Below the pieces are notes generated by a model that saw nothing but the letters and a program-made list of their open reading frames with translations, was not told where the DNA came from and did no database searches. A DNA stretch of 64,000 bases from JAQUBU01 sp036677685 (lineage in GTDB: Bacteria; Bacillota; Syntrophomonadia; Syntrophomonadales; Syntrophomonadaceae): positions 26,102 to 90,101 of the forward strand of contig JAVBWA010000029.1 in NCBI GenBank assembly GCA_036677685.1. The letters are read 5' to 3'. Positions 43,212 to 53,670 of this stretch are shown piece by piece. Made by a program: the position numbers and the translations under genes. The stretch's first letter is position 1, and every line of letters begins with the position of its first letter.

Positions 43212-43985
43212 TTACAAAGATGACAAGCCTCCGTCAACCCGGATAAGCTGCCCGCTGATATAGGATGCTCCCGGAGATGCCAGGAAAGCTGCTACAGCGG
43301 CCACATCTTCCGGGGTACCCAGCCTGCCTACGGAAATACCGGACAGCATTTTGGCTTTTTGCTCCTCGCTAAAGCCAGCCGTCATATCGCTCTGAATAAA
43401 CCCCGGAGCGATTACATTGGCGGTAATCCCTCGTGCTCCATATTCCTTGGCAATAGAAAATGTCAAACCCAACAAGCCGGATTTGGATGCCGCATAATGT
43501 ACCTGACCGGCATTGCCGCCAATTCCTACCACCGATGATATGTTTATAATGCGGCCATAGCGTTTTTTCATCATATACTTGACTACCGCCCGGCTGCAGT
43601 AGAAAGCCGAACTCAAATTGGTCTTGATTACATTTTCCCACTCTTCATCACTGATGCGCAAAAGCAGTTGATCTTTGTTTATACCCACATTGTTTACCAA
43701 CACATCGATTTGTCCGAATTCCTTGGCAACCTGATCAACCATGCTTTGAGCTGCCGCCGGATCGGATACATCGGCCCCTACCAGCATTCCGCTGCTGCCT
43801 GCGGCCTTGATTTCCTGCAATACTTCTTCGGCCTGCCGAAGATTGGCCTGAATTACCTCCGGGAGGGCATCAGGATTATCATAGTAATTTACCGCCACCC
43901 GGTAGCCTTCCCGGGCAAATTGCAGGGCTATAGACCGCCCTATTCCCCGCGAACTGCCAGTTACCAAAACAGTTTTTCCATTCAT
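43212..43985 (-). CDS. fabG: 3-oxoacyl-ACP reductase
   Basis: 257 aa short-chain dehydrogenase, with the NADP loop VTGSSRGIGRSIALQFA, NNVGINKD and the catalytic VHYAASKSGLLG. It is about 10 residues longer than usual at one loop (NYYDNPDALPEVIQ). It overlaps fabD by 4 nt. Confidence 0.95.
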   Translation of the reverse strand: MNGKTVLVTGSSRGIGRSIALQFAREGYRVAVNYYDNPDALPEVIQANLRQAEEVLQEIKAAGSSGMLVGADVSDPAAAQSMVDQVAKEFGQIDVLVNNVGINKDQLLLRISDEEWENVIKTNLSSAFYCSRAVVKYMMKKRYGRIINISSVVGIGGNAGQVHYAASKSGLLGLTFSIAKEYGARGITANVIAPGFIQSDMTAGFSEEQKAKMLSGISVGRLGTPEDVAAVAAFLASPGASYISGQLIRVDGGLSSL

Positions 43986-44911
43986 AGCGATTCCACCTTT
44001 TCCAGCATCTTTGCCAGGCTTTGTAGATTTTCGACCTGGCCCAGTACCCGGTTGCGATCGATTTTCTTAATCAAACCCGAGAGGGTCGAACCGGGGCCTA
44101 CTTCTATGAAATAATCCACTTTTTCCATCATATATCTTACACTCTGCTCCCACAAAACCGGGGAATAAAGCTGCTGCACCAACAGGTTGGTGAACTGCGC
44201 TGCCGAGTTTTCACGGGCATTTACATTACTGACCACCGGAACCGCAGGCTCCTGCCACTTAATACCGCTTAAATGCGGTTCAAGCCGGGCAGCTGCTTCA
44301 TTCATCAGAGTGCTGTGGGAAGGAACACTTATCGCCAGTGGTACGGCTCTTCCCCCATTGGCTTTAATAATAGCAATTGCATCCATAACCGCTTCCCGTG
44401 CCCCCGAAATCACCAGTTGTCCCGGACAGTTGTAATTGGCTATCGCCACCTGTCCTCCAGTTTGCAAACAAGCGTCTTTCACCTGCTCAGGGTCCATACC
44501 CACCACGGCGGCCATAGCACCCTCGCCCGCCGGAACTGCTTCCTGCATCAACCTGCCCCGAGTCTGTACCAGAGGTAAGGCCTCGGTCAAACTAAAGGCC
44601 CCGCCTGCCACCAGGGCGCTATATTCACCCAAACTAAGTCCCGCCATCATTGACGCTTTAATCCCATGCTTTTTTACCACTTCATAAGCGGCCAGACTGG
44701 TGGCCAGTAAAGCCGGTTGGGCAAATTCCGTCTTATTCAGTTGTTCAGCGGGGCCGTTAAAACACAGCTCGCTTAATTTATAGCCGGCGATTTGATCCGC
44801 CTCTCTATATAGCGCAGCCGCTTCCGCGAAATTCTCCGCCAGTTCCTTGCCCATACCTGCGGATTGGGCCCCTTGCCCCGGGAAAACAAAGGCTAGACTC
44901 AGCTTTGACAT
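43982..44911 (-). CDS. fabD: Malonyl-CoA:ACP transacylase
   Basis: 309 aa, with FPGQGAQSAGMGKELA, the nucleophile MAGLSLGEYSALVAGG and the catalytic His in VPSHSTLMNEAA. It loads malonate on ACP. It overlaps fabK by 13 nt. Confidence 0.96.
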   Translation of the reverse strand: MSKLSLAFVFPGQGAQSAGMGKELAENFAEAAALYREADQIAGYKLSELCFNGPAEQLNKTEFAQPALLATSLAAYEVVKKHGIKASMMAGLSLGEYSALVAGGAFSLTEALPLVQTRGRLMQEAVPAGEGAMAAVVGMDPEQVKDACLQTGGQVAIANYNCPGQLVISGAREAVMDAIAIIKANGGRAVPLAISVPSHSTLMNEAAARLEPHLSGIKWQEPAVPVVSNVNARENSAAQFTNLLVQQLYSPVLWEQSVRYMMEKVDYFIEVGPGSTLSGLIKKIDRNRVLGQVENLQSLAKMLEKVESL

Positions 44912-45852
44912 GTAATACCTCCCAGAGTATTTTTGACCTTACAAGCATCTTTTATAATATCCAATACGATTTCTTCGGCACTTTGCACCTTGGTAACCAA
45001 TCCGCAGATTTGTCCTGCCAGCACACTGCCCTCATCGATTTTTCCCTCTATAGCAGCCGCCGGGTAACGGCCCTTGCCCAATTCTTCAAGCTTTTCCTTG
45101 CTGGCTCCCGCCTTTTCAAGCTTCAAATATTCCCTGGTAAATCTATTGTGAATAGCCCGTACCGGATGGCCGGTAGTCTGCCCGCAGACTACTGTATCCC
45201 GGTCTTTGGCTTTGATAACCTTTTCTCGATAAGCCTCTGAAACATTGCATTCTCCGGCACAAATAAACCGGGTTCCCACTTGCACCCCCAGGGCTCCCAA
45301 AGCGAGTGCTGCCATAAAACCACGACCATCGGCGATACCCCCGGCCGCTATTACCGGGACTTCTACCGCATCCACCACCAGGGGCACCAGGCACATGGTA
45401 GTCATTTCTCCTATATGGCCGCCCGATTCCGTGCCTTCCGCAACAATTGCATCGGCACCCAGACGGCTGAGCCTTTTAGCCAGGGCTACTGAGGCTACTA
45501 CCGGAATTACTTTTACCCCGGCTTTTTTAAGAGTTTCCATATAAGGACCGGGATTTCCTCCCCCGGTGGTTACCACCGGAACCTTTTCCTCAATAATTAA
45601 ATTTATTATTTCCTCTATATTGGGCGCCGCCAGCATCAAGTTGACTCCAAAAGGTTTATTGGTATTCCCGCGTACTGTATCAATCTCTTGCTTGAGCCAA
45701 TCCCGCTGTGCCCCGGAAGCACCAATTACTCCAAGCCCCCCCGCCTGGGAAACTGCGGCTGCCAGCCGGCCACCGGCGATCCAGGCCATGGCCCCTTGAA
45801 TCAAAGGATATTCAATATTCAACAAATCACATAATTGTGTTTTAAAATACAT
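44899..45852 (-). CDS. fabK: Enoyl-ACP reductase II (FMN-dependent)
   Basis: About 317 aa from MYFKTQLCDLLNIEYPLIQG. It has the nitronate monooxygenase/FabK TIM barrel: AVSQAGGLGVIGASG, VVAEGTESGGHIGEM, VIAAGGIADGRGF and ALGVQVGTRFI. In this operon it replaces FabI. ATG 45852 lies 2 nt before fabH ends; the longer frame would read into fabH. Confidence 0.93.
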   Translation of the reverse strand: MYFKTQLCDLLNIEYPLIQGAMAWIAGGRLAAAVSQAGGLGVIGASGAQRDWLKQEIDTVRGNTNKPFGVNLMLAAPNIEEIINLIIEEKVPVVTTGGGNPGPYMETLKKAGVKVIPVVASVALAKRLSRLGADAIVAEGTESGGHIGEMTTMCLVPLVVDAVEVPVIAAGGIADGRGFMAALALGALGVQVGTRFICAGECNVSEAYREKVIKAKDRDTVVCGQTTGHPVRAIHNRFTREYLKLEKAGASKEKLEELGKGRYPAAAIEGKIDEGSVLAGQICGLVTKVQSAEEIVLDIIKDACKVKNTLGGITCQS

Positions 45853-45853
45853 C

Positions 45854-46840
45854 TTAATCCCTTCCCCAGCGTAATAATACACCGCCATAAGTCAAGCCGG
45901 CACCAAAAGCCACCATCAACACCAAGTCACCGGGTTTAAGCTGTCCCTCCTGGTCGGCCATGGACAAACCCACCGGAATGCAGGCAGCCGACATATTACC
46001 AAATTGGTGAATATTTATAATAGTCTTTTCGGCTGGTATATTCATACGTTTCATTGCCGTTCTAATAATACGGATATTTGCCTGATGAGGTATAAAAAGA
46101 TCTACATCCTTATACTCCAGGCCGGAAGCGGAAAGTAGCTTTTCACTAATTTTTACCATGATTTTGGTGGCAAAACGGAATATTTCATTGCCATCCATTT
46201 TAATAAAATGCAGACGCTGTTCAACTGTCTCATGGGTGGGCGGCATTGCAGAACCTCCAGCCGGCATATAGAGGTGTTTGCCGCCTGCTCCTTCCGCACC
46301 TAGATGGGTTCCTATAATTCCGAGATCGGATTCCCCTTTGCCTAAAACTGCGGCTCCGGCTCCATCGCCAAAAATAACACAAGTATTACGATCAGTATAA
46401 TCCGTAAATTTGGAGCAAATATCGACTCCCACTACCAGAATATGCTTATAAGCCGGTGCGAGCAGAAATTTTTCAGCCACCGTCATTGAGTAGATGAATC
46501 CGGTGCACCCGGCTTCCAGATCAAAAGCTGCTGCATTAACAGCGCCCAGGCGATCCTGGAGAATGCAAGCAGTTGAGGGAAAGGCCATATCCGGGCTCGA
46601 AGTACCTACGATAATCAAGTCTAATTGTTCGGCAGTAATCCCGGAATTTTTCAAGGCCATTTCGGCAGCTATAAAAGAAAGGTCGGAACTCTTGATATGC
46701 GGGTCGGCAATCCTTCTTTCGAGGATTCCGGTTCTTTCTACGATCCATTCGTGGCTGGTATCCACCATTTGTTCAAGTTCTTTATTATTCAGTATTCTTT
46801 CGGGATAAGCGTGTCCCATTCCCAATATTTGAGCCTTCAA
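45854..46840 (-). CDS. fabH: 3-oxoacyl-ACP synthase III
   Basis: About 328 aa. The Cys is in LEAGCTGFIYSMTVAEK, the His in PHQANIRII and the Asn in HQFGNMSAACIP. It starts fatty acid synthesis from acetyl-CoA. TTG 46840 (LKAQILGMG) is chosen because AAGGTGG lies 8 nt upstream; the ATG at 46912 would fall at the predicted transcription start. Confidence 0.93.
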   Translation of the reverse strand: MKAQILGMGHAYPERILNNKELEQMVDTSHEWIVERTGILERRIADPHIKSSDLSFIAAEMALKNSGITAEQLDLIIVGTSSPDMAFPSTACILQDRLGAVNAAAFDLEAGCTGFIYSMTVAEKFLLAPAYKHILVVGVDICSKFTDYTDRNTCVIFGDGAGAAVLGKGESDLGIIGTHLGAEGAGGKHLYMPAGGSAMPPTHETVEQRLHFIKMDGNEIFRFATKIMVKISEKLLSASGLEYKDVDLFIPHQANIRIIRTAMKRMNIPAEKTIINIHQFGNMSAACIPVGLSMADQEGQLKPGDLVLMVAFGAGLTYGGVLLRWGRD

Positions 46841-46921
46841 AAAATGCACCACCTTGTCATCATATCTGATTTCACGGGTTACAGTCCTGTGCACAAGTCT
46901 GTATAAATGCATCGCATAAGA

Positions 46922-46978
46922 TATTTAACCAATTGAACCCGCAAAAGTCAAGATTTTTCGCAATTGCGCAACAATTGC
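46922..46978 (-). promoter_or_regulatory. fabH operon promoter with adjacent palindromic operator
   Basis: On the minus strand TTGACT (46951-46946) and TAAATA (46927-46922), 18 nt apart, form the promoter. Just upstream lies GCAATTG-CGCAA-CAATTGC (46960-46978), overlapping the palindrome CGCAATTGCG (46959-46968). The site lies between two divergent fatty-acid-type genes. It does not look like a FapR box. Confidence 0.6.
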
Positions 46979-47010
46979 ACCTTTACTTGTAAAATGTTTT
47001 AATTGGAATA

Positions 47011-47040
47011 TTGGATTTTTCGATATTGTTTTATTATAAT
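47011..47040 (+). promoter_or_regulatory. Promoter of the second FabK-like gene
   Basis: TTGGAT (47011-47016), 18 nt, TATAAT (47035-47040). It diverges from the fabH promoter about 60 bp away, so one regulator could control both. Confidence 0.6.
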
Positions 47041-47116
47041 TAATTTCAGGGTATTATGAAAGTAATATTTATTATTTTTGTTAATTTTTTACTATTGCTA
47101 AGGGGGTCGAATCAGC

Positions 47117-48070
47117 TTGCAGCTTCCAGAATTGAAAATTGGCCGTTTAATACCTAAGTTCCCCATTATTCAGGGCGGAATGTCAGTTAGGGTGTCAACC
47201 GCACCTCTTGCCGCCGCCGTTGCCCGTGCAGGCGGAATTGGAGTTATCGGGGCTACCGGTATAAACCTTGCCGAACTTAAGGAAGAAATCCGTAAAGCCC
47301 GGAGTCTGGCTGAGGGGGGAATTATCGGGGTTAATATAATGTTTGCCGCCCGGCAGTTTGCTGATTTGGTGAATACCGCCATAGATGAAAAGATAGATGT
47401 TATCTTTACCGGTGCCGGTTTTTCCAGGGACATCTTTCGCTGGGTTAAAGACACCGCTACCGAGGTGGTGCCTATAGTCTCATCTGCCAAAGCCGCCCGG
47501 CTGGCCGAAAAATCTGGAGCTCCCGCCGTAGTGGCCGAAGGTTTCGAAGCAGGAGGCCATTTGGGAACCGATCGTTCTATAAAGGAAATTATTCCCGAAA
47601 TCTTAGCCACCGTAAAAATCCCGGTAGTTGCAGCCGGAGGTATTGTCAACGGCCAGGACATGGCGGAGATGGTAAAACTGGGGGCCAGCGGAGTACAAAT
47701 GGCCACCCGTTTTGTATTAAGCGAAGAATGTGATGTTTCCGATGAATACAAGCAAATGTACCTTAATGCCAAGCAGGAAGATGTGGTAATTATCAAGAGT
47801 CCGGTAGGTATGCCCGGTCGGGCTTTGCGCAACGATTTTATCGAAAGGGTCAAACAGGATGCCGATGACCTTGAACCCGAGGACTGTGATGCCTGCTTAA
47901 AAAACTGCTCCGGTGATTACTGTATATTGCAGGCCTTAACCAATGCCAAAGATGGCCTGGTACAGCAGGGAGTCGTTTTTGTGGGCCAAAACGTTTTCAA
48001 GATCAAAGAAATCCTCCCGGTCTCGGCTATTTTCGATAAAATACTGGCCGAGTACGCCATTGCCCAATAA
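47117..48070 (+). CDS. FabK-like nitronate monooxygenase family flavoprotein
   Basis: 317 aa, paralogous to FabK in barrel motifs (FPIIQGGMSVRVS, VVAEGFEAGGHLGTD, VVAAGGIVNGQDM) but with a distinctive CDACLKNCSGDYC cysteine cluster near the C-terminus, which could bind metal or Fe-S. TTG 47117 follows AAGGGGG. It may be a second enoyl reductase or a nitronate/2-nitropropane dioxygenase; sequence alone does not decide. Confidence 0.85.
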   Translation: MQLPELKIGRLIPKFPIIQGGMSVRVSTAPLAAAVARAGGIGVIGATGINLAELKEEIRKARSLAEGGIIGVNIMFAARQFADLVNTAIDEKIDVIFTGAGFSRDIFRWVKDTATEVVPIVSSAKAARLAEKSGAPAVVAEGFEAGGHLGTDRSIKEIIPEILATVKIPVVAAGGIVNGQDMAEMVKLGASGVQMATRFVLSEECDVSDEYKQMYLNAKQEDVVIIKSPVGMPGRALRNDFIERVKQDADDLEPEDCDACLKNCSGDYCILQALTNAKDGLVQQGVVFVGQNVFKIKEILPVSAIFDKILAEYAIAQ

Positions 48071-48088
48071 TAATATTATTCGTCCGAA

Positions 48089-48131
48089 CAAAAAAGAGCC
48101 GACTCGATTTAAAGAGCCGGTTCTTTTTTTA
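48089..48131 (+). terminator. Terminator after the FabK-like gene
   Basis: AAAAGAGCCG pairs with CGGTTCTTTT with one G-T wobble, ending in a T-run. Confidence 0.8.
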
Positions 48132-48293
48132 GTTTATTTATATGGAAAAATCGTTACATCGCCGCCCATTCTTTAGGGCTTGTAACATTTTAAACAACTT
48201 ACCGATAATGCCGGACTACTTTATTGCCGCTTTTGCAGGAAAATGCTTCCTTTTACCGAATATTCGGAGAAACGGTAAAAAGAGGTGAGCTTT

Positions 48294-48482
48294 ATGTTCG
48301 AAAGATTAGGGTTAAGTGAACCGGAACTTAATAATGTGCTAAACAAGTATATGTGCAGCGGGGACGTGCCAATAACCAGGTCAGGCATTAAAAGTGCAAT
48401 TATCGATGCTGTAATCGCCAACAACAGGAAAATTGAAGAACAAATAGAAAGCATCATGGGGGAATTATGGAAGGAAAAATAA
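48294..48482 (+). CDS. Small hypothetical helical protein
   Basis: 62 aa from MFERLGLSEPEL, mostly helical, with VPITRSGIKSAIIDAVIANN in the middle. ATG 48294 follows AGAGGTG. No family is recognised. A TAGAGGC/GCCTCTA hairpin plus T-run follows (48507-48556), supporting a real transcript. Confidence 0.6.
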   Translation: MFERLGLSEPELNNVLNKYMCSGDVPITRSGIKSAIIDAVIANNRKIEEQIESIMGELWKEK

Positions 48483-48506
48483 TGCCTAAAATAAATCAAA
48501 TAAATA

Positions 48507-48556
48507 GAGGCCTCTCAAAAGTTCAGCGAACTAATAAGAAGCCTCTAATTTTTTAC
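48507..48556 (+). terminator. Terminator after the small helical gene
   Basis: TAGAGGC and GCCTCTA, about 30 nt apart, followed by ATTTTTT. The loop is long, so moderate support. Confidence 0.6.
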
Positions 48557-48632
48557 CCGATGTTAGCAAAATGTGAGCATTTTAACTAAAGGTTAACTAC
48601 ACCCCCGATTTTAAAGGGATAATAGCCTCTAT

Positions 48633-50279
<1,647 letters not shown>

Positions 50280-50300
50280 CTATGTATCCTCCTTTTATTC

Positions 50301-50591
50301 TTAGTTAAATTTTGCGAGAATATCGCGCGATGACATGATCAGGTACTCTTCGCCGTTGACCTTGACTTCGGTCCCACCATATTTGGAGAAAATGACTTTA
50401 TCTCCTACGGCTACATCCATGGGGATTCTTTCGCCTTTGTCATTTAAAGCTCCCGGACCTACAGCTATAACTTCGGCCTCCTGGGGTTTTTCTTTAGCGG
50501 TGTCAGGAACAAACAACCCGCTCTTGGTTTTTTCTTCAGCTACTTCAACTACCTTGACTACCAGACGGTCTCCTAACGGTTGAATCTTCAA
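50301..50591 (-). CDS. groES: Co-chaperonin GroES (Hsp10)
   Basis: 96 aa with IQPLGDRLVVK, the mobile loop EEKTKSGLFVPDTA and GDKVIFSKYGGTEV. First gene of the heat-shock operon, 21 nt before groEL. Confidence 0.98.
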   Translation of the reverse strand: MKIQPLGDRLVVKVVEVAEEKTKSGLFVPDTAKEKPQEAEVIAVGPGALNDKGERIPMDVAVGDKVIFSKYGGTEVKVNGEEYLIMSSRDILAKFN

Positions 50592-50621
50592 GGGTATACC
50601 TCCTTTTTATTTTGCTTTTTG

Positions 50622-50648
50622 TTAGCACTCAATAAATGTGAGTGCTAA
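50622..50648 (-). promoter_or_regulatory. CIRCE element (HrcA operator)
   Basis: TTAGCACTC-N9-GAGTGCTAA, a perfect 27-bp CIRCE. It indicates HrcA repression of groESL. Confidence 0.97.
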
Positions 50649-50652
50649 TATT

Positions 50653-50681
50653 TATTTATAATATTAGGCAAGACCTTGCAA
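50653..50681 (-). promoter_or_regulatory. groESL promoter
   Basis: On the minus strand TTGCAA (50681-50676), 17 nt, TAAATA (50658-50653), with CIRCE covering the start region. Bases 50682-50791 hold nothing else recognised. Confidence 0.7.
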
Positions 50682-50791
50682 GTATTCAAATCACTTTACC
50701 TGCTAAATCTGCCCGATATTTTCGATTACTATTATGCTCCGGGATTTTTCTTTTTATACCTCTTAAATTCATCTTTTTTTATATTTTCAAT

Positions 50792-51280
50792 TTAACCTTG
50801 CCCGCATTCAACCGCATTTCCCACCAATATATCCAGGGCATGGTCCATTACCGGCAAAACCGCTTCCAGGGATTCTCTTACCCCTTTTACACTACCCGGC
50901 AGGTTAATAATCAGGGTTTTGCCTCTAATCCCGGCTACGGCCCGGGACAGCATGGCTTTGGGAGTCTGCTGCAATCCGTAATAGCGCATGGCTTCGGGAA
51001 TCCCCGGCACCAACTTTTCAACCACTTCCAGGGTGGCGTCCGGGCTTACATCCCGGCTGGAAAAACCAGTCCCCCCCGATGTTAAGATTAAGTGCAGGCC
51101 CTGATCATCACAGGCTTTGATTAGCCGGTCTTTAATGATCTCCTTTTCATCTGGAATAATCTCATAGTAATCTACATTATACTGATCACCTAAGAGATCT
51201 CTAATCTGCTGGCCGCTGCGGTCTTCCCGTTCGCCTTTGGAGCCTTTATCACTCATTATTAAAATTCCTACTCTATACAT
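50792..51280 (-). CDS. mog: Molybdopterin adenylyltransferase (MogA/MoaB family)
   Basis: 162 aa with LILTSGGTGFSSRDVSPDAT and INLPGSVKGVRESL, the molybdopterin-binding signatures. It adenylylates molybdopterin before Mo insertion. Last gene of the Moco cluster. Confidence 0.9.
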   Translation of the reverse strand: MYRVGILIMSDKGSKGEREDRSGQQIRDLLGDQYNVDYYEIIPDEKEIIKDRLIKACDDQGLHLILTSGGTGFSSRDVSPDATLEVVEKLVPGIPEAMRYYGLQQTPKAMLSRAVAGIRGKTLIINLPGSVKGVRESLEAVLPVMDHALDILVGNAVECGQG

Positions 51281-51283
51281 ATG

Positions 51284-51724
51284 CTATACCACCTCAACCG
51301 GATCGCCTTTTTTTATTTCCCCGCCCTTGATTACCCGGCAAAACAGACCTTCATAGGGAAGCAGGGTGACGCCCAAAGTTCTGGTAACTACGCTGGGGTG
51401 ATCCTCCTTACCGATTTGCGATACTTCCAGAATAACCTGAGGACCTATTTTAATTCTTCCTCCAACCCCTACTCCAACCAGATCCAGGCCTTCAATCAGT
51501 AAATTCTCGGCAAAGCCGCCCGGCCCAACATTAAGATTATGCTCGGCATTGGCTTTGAGCACACTGGCATAATTCAAACAGGTTATTTGCCGTCCCCAGT
51601 CTCCGGCATGACCATCATTTTCAATGCCAAAGTTTTCTATGACCTTGGCCTGAGCCACTTCCTGTTTAAGTTGTCCCCTTTCAGGACTAATGCAAATCGA
51701 AAAAAGACTTCCCTTCGCCATCAT
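51284..51724 (-). CDS. MOSC-domain protein
   Basis: 146 aa beta-barrel MOSC domain (GHAGDWGRQITCLN, GGFAENLLIEGLDL, LEVSQIGKEDHP). MOSC proteins handle sulphur for the Mo cofactor. It lacks the conserved MOCOS Cys arrangement visible elsewhere and is the short stand-alone type, as in other moa clusters. Confidence 0.88.
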   Translation of the reverse strand: MMAKGSLFSICISPERGQLKQEVAQAKVIENFGIENDGHAGDWGRQITCLNYASVLKANAEHNLNVGPGGFAENLLIEGLDLVGVGVGGRIKIGPQVILEVSQIGKEDHPSVVTRTLGVTLLPYEGLFCRVIKGGEIKKGDPVEVV

Positions 51725-51776
51725 ATCTCCCCCGTTTTATACTTTGGATTTATACTTTGCCTTACCCCGAACGAGC

Positions 51777-51880
51777 AAAAAAAGTGAAGAGCAAGGCTTT
51801 CAAGAAGCCCGTGATTGAGGCGTACATGGGGTACGTTGAATGAACGGGGTTCTTGAATAACGCAGCTATTCGCTTTTTTT
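51777..51880. repeat. Family-2 palindromic repeat, copy F2
   Basis: A 104-bp imperfect palindrome bounded by A7 and T7. It runs AGTGAAGAGCAAGGC, TTTCAAGAAGCCCGTGATTG, GCGTAC, then GTACGTTGAATGAACGGGG, TTCTTGAATAACG, GCTATTCGCT. It lies between moaC and the MOSC gene. The A/T boundary could let it act as a bidirectional terminator. Confidence 0.8.
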
Positions 51881-51896
51881 GCCGTTCCCAAGTTCT

Positions 51897-52376
51897 TTAG
51901 ACCTCGTTTCTTACTACATGGCCGCTCTTGCCGCCCGCTTTCTCCAGCAGCTTGATATCGCTTATCACCATCCAGCGGTCAACCGCCTTGCTCATATCAT
52001 ATATGGTCAGGGCGGCTACGCTGGCAGCGGTCATTGCCTCCATTTCCACTCCGGTTTTACCTGTAGTCTTTACTTGTGCTTCGATTATGATCCGGTTATT
52101 TTCCTCGTCAAATTGAAAGCTGATGTCAACCGAAGTTAACATCAGCGGGTGGCACATAGGAATAAGCGAGGCTGTTTGCTTTGCCGCCATAACTCCTGCT
52201 ACCTGGGCAACTGCCAAAACATCGCCTTTCTCAATTCCCCCGTTTTTTATTCTATTTAGGGTATCATGCTGCATCTGCACTTCAGCTTGGGCAATAGCAA
52301 TGCGAGCACTATCCTTTTTATCGCTGACATCCACCATCCGGGCACGACCTTCTTCATTGAGGTGGGTAAGATTCAT
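51897..52376 (-). CDS. moaC: Cyclic pyranopterin monophosphate synthase accessory/lyase protein
   Basis: 159 aa with MVDVSDKKDSARIA, IPMCHPLMLTSVDI and GVEMEAMTAASVAALTIYDM, the MoaC core. It makes cPMP together with MoaA, 3 nt upstream. Confidence 0.97.
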   Translation of the reverse strand: MNLTHLNEEGRARMVDVSDKKDSARIAIAQAEVQMQHDTLNRIKNGGIEKGDVLAVAQVAGVMAAKQTASLIPMCHPLMLTSVDISFQFDEENNRIIIEAQVKTTGKTGVEMEAMTAASVAALTIYDMSKAVDRWMVISDIKLLEKAGGKSGHVVRNEV

Positions 52377-52379
52377 GGC

Positions 52380-53360
52380 TTATCCTCCAATTTGGTACAT
52401 CTTGCGCGTATTTTCTTCTCCCCAACCTGCATTCATATTATGCTTGCTGGGTTTGCCTTTTATTACTTTAACAAATAGTTCCTTAATCTCATCATCACTG
52501 CAGCCTTTCTTCAGGGCTTCCCGCAAATCAATCTCCTGTCTGGCATGCAAACAGCCTCTTAACCCACCCTCGGCGGTAAGACGAATGCGGTTGCACTCGG
52601 CACAGAAATGATTGCTCATCGGGCTTATAAAACCTACGGAGCCCTGCCCGCCTTCCAGGTCGAAATAACGAGCGGGGCCGTTGCCTTTGATTTTTTTGGC
52701 AGGCAATAATGAATACCGGGTTTTAATATGCTTTTCTATTTCCTGACTTTTCAACAAACGCTCCTGCTTCCAGAATAGCAGGTCACCCACCGGCATAAAC
52801 TCGATAAACCGCACATGCAGGGGATAATCATAAGCCAACTTGGCAAAATCCATCATCTCATCATCGTTAAAACCTTTGATTACCACGGTATTTATTTTAA
52901 TGGGTTCCATCCCCAAGTCCAGAGCTTTATATATAGCTTTTTTAACCAGAGACAAGTCCCCCTGACGGGTTATAAAGCGAAATTTCTCCGGGACCAGACT
53001 ATCCAAGCTGAAATTGGCCCTTTTTAATCCTGCCTGTTGCAAATCCTCTGCCATATCTGCAAATAATATGCCGTTGGTGGTTATGGCCACATCGTCAATT
53101 TCCGGTATGTCCGCTATATAATGCAATAATTGCACTACATTTTTTCTAACCAGCGGTTCACCACCGGTAAGCCTGATTTTGCTTATGCCTACTTGGCTGG
53201 CAATTTTAACCAGGCGAGCGACTTCTTCCAGGCTTAAGATGGTATAGTGTCCCAGGCTCTTAACCCCTTTTTCCGGCATACAGTAACGGCAACGCAAATT
53301 ACACCGATCGGTCAGCGATATACGCATATAATTTATTGATCTGCCTTGTTCATCTATCAT
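52380..53360 (-). CDS. moaA: GTP 3',8-cyclase (radical SAM)
   Basis: About 326 aa from MIDEQGRSINYMRISL. The radical SAM cluster is CNLRCRYC; the second cluster cysteines are in FCAECNRIRLTAEGGLRGCL. A longer frame exists to 53408, but AAAGGGG precedes ATG 53360. First committed Moco step. Confidence 0.95.
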   Translation of the reverse strand: MIDEQGRSINYMRISLTDRCNLRCRYCMPEKGVKSLGHYTILSLEEVARLVKIASQVGISKIRLTGGEPLVRKNVVQLLHYIADIPEIDDVAITTNGILFADMAEDLQQAGLKRANFSLDSLVPEKFRFITRQGDLSLVKKAIYKALDLGMEPIKINTVVIKGFNDDEMMDFAKLAYDYPLHVRFIEFMPVGDLLFWKQERLLKSQEIEKHIKTRYSLLPAKKIKGNGPARYFDLEGGQGSVGFISPMSNHFCAECNRIRLTAEGGLRGCLHARQEIDLREALKKGCSDDEIKELFVKVIKGKPSKHNMNAGWGEENTRKMYQIGG

Positions 53361-53429
53361 GTCTTCAACCCCTTTCGGCAGAAACTCGCGACCCTTGAGC
53401 CTGTCCACCCTTAAGGAAAAGCAAAGCTT

Positions 53430-53606
53430 TTAAAAACAACCTAGTTCGCAGGCACAAATCCTTACACCTGCTTCATCACACAGTTCCCCAAGTTCCTTGG
53501 GTTCTATTTCCAACTCACGGGCAAGCTCATGGGCATCGGTGCAGGAAATTCTTTTCTGCGGAAATTTGTCCAACAACTGCTTTATCAATTCGTTTTTGTC
53601 AGCCAT
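53430..53606 (-). CDS. Small conserved-looking protein ending CACELGCF, first gene under the Moco riboswitch
   Basis: 58 aa from MADKNELIKQLL. Residues 20-48 look like a compact helix-turn-helix (CTDAHELARELEIEPKELGE), followed by VRICACELGCF with three closely spaced Cys at the C-terminus. ATG 53606 lies 9 nt after GGGGAGG. Its place in the Moco operon suggests a regulatory or metal-sensing role, inferred only. No family name is claimed. Confidence 0.75.
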   Translation of the reverse strand: MADKNELIKQLLDKFPQKRISCTDAHELARELEIEPKELGELCDEAGVRICACELGCF

Positions 53607-53622
53607 TATTTGATACCTCCCC

Positions 53623-53650
53623 AAAAAATAAACGCCCGGTAAAGGGCGTT
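53623..53650 (-). terminator. Terminator of the Moco leader
   Basis: On the minus strand AACGCCC-TTTACC-GGGCGTT followed by TATTTTTT. The T-run directly abuts the GGGGAGG ribosome binding site, so the hairpin could control both transcription and translation. An ATTAAG/CTTAAT stem lies just before it. Confidence 0.85.
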
Positions 53651-53670
53651 ATTAAGCAAAAACTTAATAC

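Noticed and set aside
46841..46912. ATG 46912 as the fabH start
   Set aside because: It lies at the predicted transcription start, and the family N-terminus begins at the TTG with a ribosome binding site.
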